A stretch of DNA of 64,000 bases from Acidobacteriota bacterium (GCA_021778845.1 JAJYBU010000001.1:124001-188000), one strand, 5' to 3'. Positions 26,432 to 36,202 are shown, numbered from the stretch's first letter. The notes: a model not told the origin generated them from the sequence alone. Numbers and translations: made by a program.

Positions 26432-27775
26432 TCACGGAGTTTGAAAGGGTAGACCAAGAAGAATAGCCAGTGCCGATTGCGCGCGGTCGAGAGAGGCACG
26501 GAGGCGAATGGCCTCAGCCTGCTTTGCCTGTAGATTCGATTGCATGGTCACGTAAATCCCCTCGTCCAGATTGCCCTCGCGCATACTTTGGCCCGCTGCT
26601 TCGGCGGCCTGCTGCAAGGCCGGAAGCTGCGCGTCGAGGTCATGGAGTTGAGCCGAGAGAATGAGCGTTGCGTTCCAGACCTGGTCGGCCTGGCCGGTGG
26701 CAGCGTCCAACTGCGCCTGATAGGTCTGGCGCAGAACCTCGCGCGTGGCGCGCTGGATAGCAATCTGTCCCCGGTTGCGGTTGAAGACGGGAAGGGTAAG
26801 GGAGACCTGCGGGCCGAACGCGTTGACACCCTCGACGGGATCGCGCTCCAGTAAGACCCCTGCGCTCATGGAAGGAAACTGAGCGAGGATGGAGCGGCGC
26901 ACATTCTCTTCCTGACTCTGATAGCCGGCCTGAAGAGCAAGCAGATCGGCCCGATGATGAGGCAGCGCAGTGAGAGCCTCTTGAAACTGCGCGCGTGCAA
27001 TAGGAGCCAGAGCAATGGGGCCGATGAGGTGAAGTTCCACCTCGGGCCGAAGCCCAAGCAGTTCATTGAGCTGATGTCGCGTGAGGTTGATGTCGGTCTG
27101 GAGCAGCCGAAGACTTGCTTCCGCATCGGACAGCGCAGTGAGATCAACCGAGACAGTCGTGGAGGTTTGATCGCCACGCTGCATGGCGGCTTGATCGCGG
27201 TGGTAGCGGTCGGAGAGCAGTTGATCGCTGGCGGTGAGAACTGCGAGCAGTTCGTCGTCGGTGCGGACCTGGATGAAGAGCTCACGTGCACTCTCGGCGA
27301 TCTGCCACTCCTGCCAGAGAATGTTGAGGTTGACCTGCTTGCTGGACGCGGCCGCAGCTGCTTTCGCAGCACCACGGGTGATCAGAGCCTGAATGTCTTC
27401 GTTGAGGCCTAGCCCTCCTCCGTAGTTCAGCGCGGAGGTGGCGAAACCTGTGCTAAGTTGCGGGTCGGGCAGTAATCCTGCCTGCAGTAGTTGCGCGCTG
27501 GCGACGCCCGATTGCAGGCGTGCTGCCTTGAGATCAGGATTATTGAAAACCGCAAGCATCAGAACCGTGGTCTCATCCAGACCCTCAGCGGAGATCGGGT
27601 GGGGTGGCAACCCGGGGAGCCAGAATTGACGCGCGGGCACAGTGAGTTCCGGTGCCGACGTGAGATCGGGGGCGGTGGGAAGAGGCCTCGGATGGTAGCT
27701 GGCACAGCCGGAGAGGAGCAGCATCAAGAGACATTCGGCAACGTGGCTTCGACGGAGAACAAGGGGGTAATTCAT
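26432..27775 (-). CDS. Outer-membrane efflux lipoprotein, TolC/CusC family
   Basis: 447 aa. Lipoprotein signal peptide with lipobox LLSGC, acylated Cys at residue 24. Two OEP repeats of long coiled helices: the first around FNNPDLKAARLQSGVASAQLLQAG, the second around HHRADLLALQAGYQSQEENVR. Forms the outer-membrane channel of a tripartite pump. The start codon overlaps the stop of the RND permease by four bases (ATGA type), so the genes are translationally coupled. Last gene of the efflux operon. Confidence 0.92.
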   Translation of the reverse strand: MNYPLVLRRSHVAECLLMLLLSGCASYHPRPLPTAPDLTSAPELTVPARQFWLPGLPPHPISAEGLDETTVLMLAVFNNPDLKAARLQSGVASAQLLQAGLLPDPQLSTGFATSALNYGGGLGLNEDIQALITRGAAKAAAAASSKQVNLNILWQEWQIAESARELFIQVRTDDELLAVLTASDQLLSDRYHRDQAAMQRGDQTSTTVSVDLTALSDAEASLRLLQTDINLTRHQLNELLGLRPEVELHLIGPIALAPIARAQFQEALTALPHHRADLLALQAGYQSQEENVRRSILAQFPSMSAGVLLERDPVEGVNAFGPQVSLTLPVFNRNRGQIAIQRATREVLRQTYQAQLDAATGQADQVWNATLILSAQLHDLDAQLPALQQAAEAAGQSMREGNLDEGIYVTMQSNLQAKQAEAIRLRASLDRAQSALAILLGLPFQTP

Positions 27776-30700
27776 ATGTGGCTCTCCTTGGCGAGTTGCT
27801 TGTGGCGCAGATGGAGATAAAGCGCGGGAATGAGGTTCGTACTGAGTACAGCGCTCCAGAGAATACCGCCGAGAATGACGGCTGCGAGACCCTGTTCCGG
27901 TGCTGCTCCCTGACCCCAGCCAAGAGCCGTGGGCAGCATGCCAAGGACAGCAGTGAGAGTGGTAAGCGCGATGGGGCGGAAGCGCACATGCACGGCCTCT
28001 TCGACAGCATCCTCCAGCGCCATACCCTCGGCTTCATTGCGCCGCGCGCGATACAGCAGAACGATGCCGTGGTTCAGACCGATTCCGACCAGCGTGAGAA
28101 ATGCCACGAGCCCAATCGCATTCAGTCCGACGCGACTGACCAGCAACGCGATGGCACCGCCAGTGAACGCCAGGGGGATTTGCAGCAGGAGCAAACCGGG
28201 AATGAGCAGGCCGTCAAACTGCAGGACCATGATGGCGACCATGAGCAGAAAGGCGGCGATAGCAGCGGTACCCAGTCCAAGGGCTGCACTCTCCAACTGC
28301 GGATAGAGGCCGCCGAAATCGATGCGGTATCCGGGCGGCAGGGGGAGGCCGGCCAGCGCATGGCGAGCAGAGGCGATGGTGCTGCCCAGCGGGCCGGTGG
28401 GGGTGGCCAGAATCTCGAGTGCTCGGGCTCCGGCGATATGGCGGATCTGATTCGGCGTCGCGACCAGATGAATGTCCGCCAACTCACCGAGGGGCGTCCA
28501 TCCTGTGGTGCGAATGGGTAGGTGGGCGAGAGAGGCGACGGACTGCTGCGAAGCGTCAGCTATGCGCACATAGAGAGCGAGAGCGACATTGCCCTGCGGA
28601 ATCTGCGCGACGATCTGGCCGTTCATCAGCGGAGCAAGCTGAGCGTAGAGCTGCGCGGGCGTCATCTGATGAGAGGCTAGCGCAGCCACATTGGGCGTGA
28701 TCTGCACATTGGTCGTGAGGTAGCCGTCGTTATTGAATATCCCCGTGAGTGCGGGGATGGGGCGAAGACGCGCCACGGTCTGATCTGCAACGGTACGGAG
28801 CTCGTCGATACTGTTGCCGAAGACATCGATCACAAACGGCTGAGGAAGCCCGGAGAGACTTTCACCAACGCGTTCGATGGTGGGCGTGTCGATCGATAGC
28901 TGAACGCCAGGAGTCTGGCAGGCGTTCAGCAGCCGGTTGCCGACGCTGTCGAGGCTGTTAGCGTTAACTCCGTCCTTGAGCGTGATCTGTATCTCGCCGG
29001 AGTAGGCAGGATCGGTGTAGATGCCGCCAGACGCGGAGCCGATGCGGGCAAAGGTATGCGCAACGGCAGGGTCGGCCTGTATGCGCTTGGTCATGCTGAG
29101 GACGGCCGCTTCGGTATCCAGCAGAGAGCTGCCGGGAGGCAGGCTGAAACCGACCAGCAGAACTCCCTCGTTGGGCAACGGAAGGAAGTTAATCGGCACC
29201 AGAAACAAGCCGCCGAGGCTGAGCAGCAACAACAGAACACACGCGGTGAGACTGGCTTTTGGCCAATCGGCCACCAGTCGGAAGAGACGTTCGTTATGTC
29301 GTCGCAAAGCGTCCAACGCTCTTGCGGCCGAGGTTGGAACAGAGCGCGCTTTGGCTTTGAGAAAGCCAAGTCCCAGCGGAATGAGGCTCACGGAAATGAG
29401 CAGCGATGCGAGCAGCGAGAGCGTCATTGCGAGAGCAAATGGGATGAAGAACAGCCCGGCGATGCCGCCGACGAAGAGTAGCGGAGCAAATACCGACACC
29501 GTAGTGAGGGTGCCCGTGATGTCCGGGCCGACGATCTCCCGAAGGCCGCGCGCAATGCCGGCCCAGCGCTCATCCCCTTGCTCCCATCGATAGTAGATGC
29601 TCTCCAGAACGATAATGCCGTCATCACTGAGCAGGCCGACAGCGACAGTGAGTGCGCCAAGCGTCATCAGGTTGAGGCTCTGCCCCATGGCGTACAGCCC
29701 GGCAATGCCGAGCAGCAGCGACAGCGGAATGCTGAGTGCGAGGATCCAGATGCCGCGGCCAGCGCCCAGCACCCACAACAAAACAGCGATCGCCAGGATG
29801 CCACCGAGGAGGAGATTTCTACCCAGGTCCGCCCCGACGCTATGGACCAGATGTCCCTGGTCGTAGATGCTGACCCAGCGGACGCCGGGAGGAAGTTGCG
29901 CAAGACTGCTGGTGAGCACTTGCTTCACGCTGCGGTTGACCGGAAGCGTTGAAGCGCCCGGCTGCTTGAAGACGATCAGTGCAATGCTCGGTCGACGGTC
30001 GAGCAGCGCAGCATTGAGCGTGGGCACGGGAGCGCGGACAATGTGTGCCAGATCTCGCAGCGGGATGGGGCCGTTCGCGCTCGCGACGGCAATCTGCTCC
30101 AGGTCGTGGATGTGTCCGGGCAGGCTGCGGACCTCGATGAAGAGATCCTGATGCCCCTGCGTTAGATAGCCCCCAGGGCTGAGCAGTACCTGCTGCTGCA
30201 GGGCGTCGACAATGGCGGTAACAGGTACGCCATAGTGGTACATGGCTGCAAGATCGGGCTGAATCCACAGCGCTTCTTCGCCAGTGCCATAGACTTCGAC
30301 GCGATACACGCCGGGCAGCGCGCGCAGAGTTGGAACCACATTCGCCAGAAGCGCCTGCTGAACCTCGGCGGGAGCATCCTCAGCGGGAATTGCAAGGCTA
30401 TAGTCAGCAACCTCGTTGATGCCATTGCCCATGACCTGAGCGAAGGGCTGCGCCGACGGAGGAATCGCGGCACGCGCGCGATCGATCGCACCATTGACCG
30501 CCATCAGATCCTGCTCGGGGTCGGTGCCTTCGTGGAAGCGAATGTCGGTTTCAACAACCCCATTGCCCATGCTGGATCGCACGTCGACGAGGTTCGACAG
30601 GGACATCACTTCGCCTTCGAGTGGCCAGGCAATCTGCGACTCAAGTTCCGATGCCGTGGCTCCAGGCTCATGCGTGATGATGCTGATCTCTGGAAAGTTG

Positions 30701-30837
30701 AAGCGCGGAAGCACTTCCACTGGAATCTTCCAGTACGCATACGCCGCATACAGAATCAGCGCACCATAGATCAGTCCCCAGAACAGTGGCTGCGTGAGCA
30801 GCCGGCGGAAGGTGGTTTGCTCTTTCATCTCTGTCAT
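27772..30837 (-). CDS. RND efflux transporter permease
   Basis: 1021 aa, the usual RND size, with 12 expected helices and two large periplasmic loops. First helix near LIYGALILYAAYAYW, then the conserved PVEVLPRFNFPEI. The helix-4 proton-relay motif reads AVGLLSDDGIIVLESIYYRW, with the paired Asp residues; a second such motif, VGIGLNHGIVLLYRARRNEA, lies in the C-terminal half. Closest to heavy-metal or solvent-type RND pumps by layout; the substrate is not certain. Adaptor five bases upstream, channel overlapping downstream. Confidence 0.93.
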   Translation of the reverse strand: MTEMKEQTTFRRLLTQPLFWGLIYGALILYAAYAYWKIPVEVLPRFNFPEISIITHEPGATASELESQIAWPLEGEVMSLSNLVDVRSSMGNGVVETDIRFHEGTDPEQDLMAVNGAIDRARAAIPPSAQPFAQVMGNGINEVADYSLAIPAEDAPAEVQQALLANVVPTLRALPGVYRVEVYGTGEEALWIQPDLAAMYHYGVPVTAIVDALQQQVLLSPGGYLTQGHQDLFIEVRSLPGHIHDLEQIAVASANGPIPLRDLAHIVRAPVPTLNAALLDRRPSIALIVFKQPGASTLPVNRSVKQVLTSSLAQLPPGVRWVSIYDQGHLVHSVGADLGRNLLLGGILAIAVLLWVLGAGRGIWILALSIPLSLLLGIAGLYAMGQSLNLMTLGALTVAVGLLSDDGIIVLESIYYRWEQGDERWAGIARGLREIVGPDITGTLTTVSVFAPLLFVGGIAGLFFIPFALAMTLSLLASLLISVSLIPLGLGFLKAKARSVPTSAARALDALRRHNERLFRLVADWPKASLTACVLLLLLSLGGLFLVPINFLPLPNEGVLLVGFSLPPGSSLLDTEAAVLSMTKRIQADPAVAHTFARIGSASGGIYTDPAYSGEIQITLKDGVNANSLDSVGNRLLNACQTPGVQLSIDTPTIERVGESLSGLPQPFVIDVFGNSIDELRTVADQTVARLRPIPALTGIFNNDGYLTTNVQITPNVAALASHQMTPAQLYAQLAPLMNGQIVAQIPQGNVALALYVRIADASQQSVASLAHLPIRTTGWTPLGELADIHLVATPNQIRHIAGARALEILATPTGPLGSTIASARHALAGLPLPPGYRIDFGGLYPQLESAALGLGTAAIAAFLLMVAIMVLQFDGLLIPGLLLLQIPLAFTGGAIALLVSRVGLNAIGLVAFLTLVGIGLNHGIVLLYRARRNEAEGMALEDAVEEAVHVRFRPIALTTLTAVLGMLPTALGWGQGAAPEQGLAAVILGGILWSAVLSTNLIPALYLHLRHKQLAKESHI

Positions 30838-30842
30838 GGCGA

Positions 30843-31937
30843 TCAGTCCGGAATCTGGTATTGCTCAGCGATGCTGGAGTGGAAGAGCAGGTACGCGTTG
30901 TTGACGACGACCTGAGCGCCGCTTGCGAGGCCACTCTCGATGAAGGTGTTCCAGCCCTCGGCAGGACCAGGGACAACCGCTTGCGGACGGTCACCTTGAG
31001 GGGTGTGGACCATTACCCACCAACTGCCCTGATGCATGATCAGAGCACGCGTAGGAACGGCGACCAGGCGACTCGCTGGAGCGTCAAGCGTGACCATGCC
31101 GGCCTCGCCATTAAGCCACGGCGACTGCTGGTGCAGCGGAACCACAGCCACCGACTCACCGCTGCCGGCCGTTACAGGACCGAATACAGCAGTGACTTTG
31201 ACCGGTATGGCTGAAGTTCCGTCCGCCGGCTGAAAGCGCCCCGTCATGCCGACACGAACCGCCTGGAGGTCGGAGCCAAAGAATGTTGCGCGAACCCAAA
31301 GGCTGCGACTAGGCTGCAGCGTCACCATCGTCTGCCCCGTGTTGACCCATTCCCCGTTGGCGGTGTTCAGTGCGAGCACGATCGCGTCGGTCGGTGCGGA
31401 GAGCGTCTCCATCTGACGAACGGCGGCGAGGCGCGAATGCGCGTTGTCAACCGCCGTCTGAGCCTGGGCGATACTGCTCTCCGCCTGGTGCACGGCCTCG
31501 CGGGTGCTCAGGTGAGACTGCAGTTGCTGTTGCTGGATCGCCAGAGATCTCTGCGCCGTACTGAGTTGAGATTGCGCGCTACGCAGATCGGCCTCGCTCT
31601 GCATCTGCAAAGAACGCAGATTCGGGCCGTTCAGGTGAGCCAGCACCTGTCCCGCATGAACACTCGCTCCGGGAAGGACATGCAGGTCGGCGATCACTCC
31701 CGCCTGCGCGGCGTTGATGGGCAGCAGGCTGATCGGCTCTACCTGCCCATAAGCTTCCAGATGTGGGGTCAGCGTCTGGAGTTGGACGCTGACCCAATCC
31801 TTGTCAGTCGACTGCGCTGCAGTGGCTGGAACGACGGCAATCAACGCCAGCGCCGCAGCTAATGGAAACATGCCGGGCCATGCGCTGAAGCGCAACGCCC
31901 GTTGCGTACACGGAGAAATCATTCGATTCATGGTCAT
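30843..31937 (-). CDS. RND efflux periplasmic adaptor (membrane fusion protein)
   Basis: 364 aa. Signal sequence in residues 15-42. Order of domains: barrel-sandwich half (LEAYGQVEPISLLPINAAQAG), alpha-hairpin (residues about 105-170, QSEADLRSAQSQLSTAQRSL), second lipoyl half (APTDAIVLALNTANGEWVNTG), beta-barrel and membrane-proximal domain. Links permease and outer channel. ATG is preceded by CAAGGATGACC. A 15-base palindrome lies just upstream. Confidence 0.92.
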   Translation of the reverse strand: MTMNRMISPCTQRALRFSAWPGMFPLAAALALIAVVPATAAQSTDKDWVSVQLQTLTPHLEAYGQVEPISLLPINAAQAGVIADLHVLPGASVHAGQVLAHLNGPNLRSLQMQSEADLRSAQSQLSTAQRSLAIQQQQLQSHLSTREAVHQAESSIAQAQTAVDNAHSRLAAVRQMETLSAPTDAIVLALNTANGEWVNTGQTMVTLQPSRSLWVRATFFGSDLQAVRVGMTGRFQPADGTSAIPVKVTAVFGPVTAGSGESVAVVPLHQQSPWLNGEAGMVTLDAPASRLVAVPTRALIMHQGSWWVMVHTPQGDRPQAVVPGPAEGWNTFIESGLASGAQVVVNNAYLLFHSSIAEQYQIPD

Positions 31938-31945
31938 CCTTGAAA

Positions 31946-31960
31946 ACCTGCCATGCAGGT
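31946..31960. promoter_or_regulatory. Palindrome before the efflux adaptor gene
   Basis: ACCTGC-CAT-GCAGGT, a perfect 6-bp dyad ending nine bases from the adaptor start codon, next to its ribosome binding site. Candidate operator or translation-control hairpin. Confidence 0.35.
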
Positions 31961-32048
31961 CGGTGTGTCAACGAAACATCCGGACACGGACACATAGTCC
32001 GTTCGGCGCGGATATTGGGATAAATGGACACAGGGGGGCTAAGGATGC

Positions 32049-32399
32049 CTAGATTCGAAGCGGAAGCGGCAACTGGAACGCTGCAACTGTGGGGCGAGAG
32101 TTGGACCTGGGCCAAGCGATGGTAACCGACGGCGTTCCCTGCAGCATGGAGAGCACCACGCGACTCCATGGCCAGCGCACGGATTTCACCAGCGTGGTTC
32201 CTGCGCTCGCCACCAGCAACAGCGTCACAAGGACACCGCGTGACCCGAGATGCGCAAGATTGTCCAGATGATCGCGGCACTCGAAGACCGGGTTCACGAT
32301 CAGGAACAGGACAAGAGACAGCAACAAACACGCAACAAGGCGCTGAGCCCAGGAGGGGCCTGCAGGGGTCGCGCATCGCATGCTGGCTACTCGACGCAT
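32049..32399 (-). CDS. Small two-helix membrane protein leading the efflux operon
   Basis: 116 aa. Two hydrophobic segments (LVACLLLSLVLFLIVNPVF and GVLVTLLLVASAGTTLV) joined by a loop with ECRDHLDNLAHLGSRG, rich in His, Cys and Asp, then a basic tail. I recall similar proteins beside metal-type RND operons in Acidobacteria, but cannot name a family. 111 bases separate it from the adaptor on the same strand. The His/Cys/Asp loop could bind a metal (inference). Start uncertain: no clear ribosome binding site at either candidate ATG. Confidence 0.6.
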   Translation of the reverse strand: MRRVASMRCATPAGPSWAQRLVACLLLSLVLFLIVNPVFECRDHLDNLAHLGSRGVLVTLLLVASAGTTLVKSVRWPWSRVVLSMLQGTPSVTIAWPRSNSRPTVAAFQLPLPLRI

Positions 32400-32497
32400 C
32401 AGAGCGCCAGCATATCATAATCAACGATTCAACCTCGCATCCGCCATCACGGCGTAGCCAATCCCGATGCCCTGGTTAGGCTGTGGAGGGAGACGCG

Positions 32498-33706
32498 TTA
32501 CTTCTCCTGCAATGTTCCAATGAAGGCCTCTGTAACTGCCTCACCCTTGCCTTCGAGCGCGCTGCGTGAGGCCATCACCACGATCATCATCACCACAGCC
32601 GCAGCCAGAGGAACCCCCAGCCCTGCACGCAGCGAGTGCGCCCACGTAGATACTCCTCCCGTGGCGAGTGGCAGCAGCGATGCCCCCACGCCTGCGATGG
32701 CAAACACCGTTGAGTTCTCGCGGTGCCGCAACGCCGCAGCCAGCACCAGCGGATATACCGGCCCTGCCGCGAGCCCCAGAACTGCGGCTGCCACCATCGT
32801 TGCCATACCCGCCGGCCATGCAACCAGCAGCACCAGCGCCGCGGTCATCGAGACCATACTCGCCCCGAGCACAGCGCGCTCCGGCAACCGTGCCGCCCAT
32901 TTCGTCGAGTGCGCCACACGGCTTACCAGCGATCCCACCCACAGAAACGTTGCAGCTCCAATCGTGATCCCCAGTGAATCTCCCGCACGCTGGGCATACG
33001 CGGTAAGCCAGCCTCCGGCCGCAGCGTCCACGCCCGTAGCTCCAAAGATCAGCACTAGCAGCGGCCACGGAATCCCCAGAACTCCGCTCCCTTCACGGGT
33101 ATTCCTCCCCACAGGAATCCTGGCCTCCACAGCCGTCGGGCTGTCTTCCATCCAGTTCCCCCATGCTGCCGCCACCACAAAGAAGACAGCCACGCCATCC
33201 AACACATGCTGAGCGTGAAGGATGGCTTGCCTCTCCCCGAACGAAGTTCCCCGCGCCGCATGCAGTGCTATCCATGGTCCCAGCGCCGCACCAATCGCCC
33301 ACACCAGGTTCAGCCGCGTGAGCACCAGTCGTCTCTCAACAGGAAAGCGCTGAGATAGCAGTAGACTGATCGACGTCATCGTCATCGACAAGCCAAGCCC
33401 ATAGAGTGCGATCGCGCTGTAGGCTGTCCATCGTCCCGCCCACCCGAGGCACAGCGCACCGGCGGCGGTCACCAGAGCCCCTCGAGCTATCGAGCGGTTC
33501 ATTCTTCCGCGCGCCAGGTAGGACCCTAGCGTTCCCATCGTGTAGAAGCAGAACAGCAGCACGCCCCCGCGGGCGTCACTCATCACCCATTGCCGCAGCA
33601 GCAGGGGCAGGATCGCCCCCGGAATCGTCAGCGCAACCCCGGTTGCACCAAACCCCACATATAGCGGAGTTTTGCGCCGAACATCCTTCCACATCCCGCG
33701 GCTCAT
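32498..33706 (-). CDS. MFS transporter
   Basis: 402 aa with about 12 predicted helices. First helix YVGFGATGVALTIPGAILPLLL; the second half restarts at PWPLLVLIFGATGVDAAAGGWLTAYAQ. Resembles fucose/glucose-type or YfkF-like major facilitator permeases; substrate unknown. The start MSRGM is favoured by GGGGAG five bases upstream; an earlier ATG adds 14 residues without support. Confidence 0.85.
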   Translation of the reverse strand: MSRGMWKDVRRKTPLYVGFGATGVALTIPGAILPLLLRQWVMSDARGGVLLFCFYTMGTLGSYLARGRMNRSIARGALVTAAGALCLGWAGRWTAYSAIALYGLGLSMTMTSISLLLSQRFPVERRLVLTRLNLVWAIGAALGPWIALHAARGTSFGERQAILHAQHVLDGVAVFFVVAAAWGNWMEDSPTAVEARIPVGRNTREGSGVLGIPWPLLVLIFGATGVDAAAGGWLTAYAQRAGDSLGITIGAATFLWVGSLVSRVAHSTKWAARLPERAVLGASMVSMTAALVLLVAWPAGMATMVAAAVLGLAAGPVYPLVLAAALRHRENSTVFAIAGVGASLLPLATGGVSTWAHSLRAGLGVPLAAAVVMMIVVMASRSALEGKGEAVTEAFIGTLQEK

Positions 33707-33993
33707 CGAGGCTCCCCAATCATAATCATGTACGTCACAGATTCGCACGAGTGAAGGTCATTCGCACAGCGTCAGGTAAAACCCTGCGCCCATAGATTCC
33801 GAACCAGCAGCATCGCAACGACGCCTCCTGCGACTCACTCTATCTCTCAACCAAGTCAGTAGCCTTGCTCTTGCTCAGATTCAGCGAACACTTCCCTCCC
33901 ATCCGTATGTAGAGCGTGTACAGAATGCAACTCCAAGCGCGTAGCATTCCTATATTCAGCCGGGAGCACTATGATCACAGCAAGCAGGGTGCC

Positions 33994-34326
33994 GTGACCG
34001 AGAACTCCATCACCATTCCGCACAAGACGCGATTTCAAATCGCGATGATCCTGGCGATCCTCGCGGACGCACTCCAGATCATCCTTCTGCCCCTGTTCGT
34101 CGAGGGTGCCGAGTCGCCAGCGAATGACGTTCTCGACCTTGGCATCGGTGCAGTGCTGGTCTACCTTCTCGGCTTGCACTGGGAGTTCCTGCCCTCGTTC
34201 CTTGCCAAGCTCGTGCCCGGCGTCGACCTCGTCCCTTTATGGACCTTGTCCGTCGCGAATGTCTATCGTAAATCGAAGCAGATCGCGGGCAGTTCCGCCG
34301 ATGCCCCGCAGGCTCCCAGAGAGTGA
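33994..34326 (+). CDS. Conserved membrane protein, unknown function
   Basis: 110 aa. Probable GTG start with GCAGGG four bases upstream. Two hydrophobic segments (RFQIAMILAILADALQIILLPLF and LGIGAVLVYLLGLHWEFLPSFLA), then PGVDLVPLWTLSVANVYRKSK, a pattern seen in small acidobacterial and proteobacterial inner-membrane proteins. An in-frame ATG at 33916 would add 26 poorly coding residues. Convergent with the sugar porter. Confidence 0.7.
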   Translation: MTENSITIPHKTRFQIAMILAILADALQIILLPLFVEGAESPANDVLDLGIGAVLVYLLGLHWEFLPSFLAKLVPGVDLVPLWTLSVANVYRKSKQIAGSSADAPQAPRE

Positions 34327-34405
34327 GGGCCTAAAGTTTTTCCCTGCCATCAATCACACAAATAATCCATCGTGGCTTTGTGTCGTTGGTCATCAATGTT
34401 GTCCT

Positions 34406-36202
34406 TCAGGCTGCGGTGCCTTCGAAGTGCTGCTCAATCTCTTCGAGCGTCTTGCCTTTAGTTTCCGGCAAAAAGAAGGTCGCCGTCAGCAGGTAGATCA
34501 CCGTAAATCCCGCGAAGAGAAAGAACATCGTCGAGTAGCCGTACTTGCTCGCGACGGGCAGAAAGATCACGGCCAGGGTCGTCGACACCAGTTGATTGAT
34601 CACCAGCGCAATGCTCATCCCAATCGAGCGAATTCTCGTCGGCATCAACTCCGACAGCGCCAGCCACACGCACACCCCCGGCCCCACCGCATAGAACGCA
34701 ATGAACGAGAACAGTGCCAGCGCCACCATCGATCCATACCTGGCACTTGGAATTCGTCCTACACGCGCGCGTTCAATTCTCAGCGGCGCACTCCGCGCGG
34801 CCGTGATGCTCGCGAAGGGATTCTTGAAGAACGCCTCAACAGCATTGGACGGCACGCTCCCCTCGCGCGTAATGTGAATCGGCGCTGCGGCCGCATCATC
34901 GGACCGCACATACGTTGTCTCTCCGGTGAATCCCCCGTAGGAATAGATCACCGCCAGCGACGCGTGATCCGCCAACGATCCCGCGCCCGTAAAGCCACTG
35001 GCCGCAAGCAAGCGCGCAGCCTCGGCCGGATCAAAACGCAGCGTCAACTCCTGCTCGGGCCCCACCATGGACTGCACCGCTGATCGACACTCCAGGTCGG
35101 CTTTCTCCGTCCGCCAGAACATCCCGCCAATCACGATCAGCGTCAGCGCCAGTCCCGTGCTCCCGAGGAGCAACAAAAATCTTCGCCCTTTCTTGTCCAC
35201 CAGCATCATGCCCACAATCGTCATCAGGAAGTTCACCGTCGTGAACAGCACATAGCCCCAATGCGACGCCAGATCCGAAAGTCCGCTCTGCAGCAGGATG
35301 CTCGTGTTGTACCCGATGATCGAGTTCACGCCCGTCGCCGTATTGCAAAACAGAATCACGCAAGCCAGCAGAAACGGCACCACGTACTTCCGTCGCAGCA
35401 GCGAATCCGTATGCTCCTGCGCGACATCCCGCTGTGCCGAGGTCGCCTTCATCTCGGACAATTCAAGCTCGGCACCCGCCCGCGTGCGCGAGCGCAGCAG
35501 CGATGCCAGCGCCGCCTCCTGCCTGCCCTTGCGAAACAGCCAGCGCGGCGACTCGCCCACAAAAAAACTTCCCACCACAAACACAATTCCCGGCGGCAGC
35601 GAGATCCAGAAGATGTGCCGCCACGCCTGGTCCTTCACATGAAACAGCGTGGCCGCGCTCGCCGTCGCAGCAACGGCCTCCACGCGATAGCTGTAATAGA
35701 TTCCGATCAGCGCCGCCGCCACAATGCCGAACGTAAGCAGCCACTGGAAGATCCCCGTCCCCTTGCCGCGATTCGACGATGGCAGGCACTCCGCGAGATA
35801 CAGTGGCACCACCACCCCAATAAACCCGCCACTCATCCCTTGCAGCAGCCGTCCCAGAAACAGCGGCCCATACCCATGCGACAGCGCAATCAGTGGAATG
35901 CTCACCACGAAGATCAATCCACTCAGCGTCATCACCGGCTTGCGCCCCAGCCAGTCCGCCGTCACACCCGCAAAGATCGTCGAGAGCACACTGCCCAGCA
36001 GCACCGCCGCCACAATCACCGAAAGCTGCGCCGCATCGAGGCCCGATGTGGCTTCGAGATAAGGCAGCGCGCCGCCGATAATTCCTACGTCCACTCCATA
36101 CAGCAACCCGCCAAGCCCTGCTACGCAAAGCAGCAATATGTTGTAGCCGCGCCGTCCACCTTCGATCGTCTCCGAAGCAACTACAGTCGATTCCTCATGC
36201 AT
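34406..36202 (-). CDS. Sugar-porter family MFS transporter with a large inserted domain
   Basis: 598 aa; ordinary sugar porters have about 450-500. Family motifs: DVGIIGGALPYL in helix 1, ADWLGRKP, GRLLQGMSGG, PLYLAECLPSSNRG, GESPRWLF, and the final LPETKGKTLEEIE. Between helix 9 (about residue 362) and helix 10 (about residue 492) lies an extra segment of some 125 residues, WRTEKADLECRSAV to RIPSARYGS, hydrophilic and predicted to be extracytoplasmic. Likely proton-coupled hexose or polyol uptake; the role of the insertion is unknown. Confidence 0.9.
   Translation of the reverse strand: MHEESTVVASETIEGGRRGYNILLLCVAGLGGLLYGVDVGIIGGALPYLEATSGLDAAQLSVIVAAVLLGSVLSTIFAGVTADWLGRKPVMTLSGLIFVVSIPLIALSHGYGPLFLGRLLQGMSGGFIGVVVPLYLAECLPSSNRGKGTGIFQWLLTFGIVAAALIGIYYSYRVEAVAATASAATLFHVKDQAWRHIFWISLPPGIVFVVGSFFVGESPRWLFRKGRQEAALASLLRSRTRAGAELELSEMKATSAQRDVAQEHTDSLLRRKYVVPFLLACVILFCNTATGVNSIIGYNTSILLQSGLSDLASHWGYVLFTTVNFLMTIVGMMLVDKKGRRFLLLLGSTGLALTLIVIGGMFWRTEKADLECRSAVQSMVGPEQELTLRFDPAEAARLLAASGFTGAGSLADHASLAVIYSYGGFTGETTYVRSDDAAAAPIHITREGSVPSNAVEAFFKNPFASITAARSAPLRIERARVGRIPSARYGSMVALALFSFIAFYAVGPGVCVWLALSELMPTRIRSIGMSIALVINQLVSTTLAVIFLPVASKYGYSTMFFLFAGFTVIYLLTATFFLPETKGKTLEEIEQHFEGTAA

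Noticed and set aside
26203-26466. 87-codon plus-strand frame upstream of the OMF 3' end
   Set aside because: Overlaps the well-supported efflux gene by 35 bases, has no ribosome binding site and no domain; composition looks non-coding.
32400-32440. Possible dif site at the skew switch (AT-rich segment with TTATGATATG on the minus strand)
   Set aside because: Matches only part of one recombinase arm; the other arm and central spacer do not fit.
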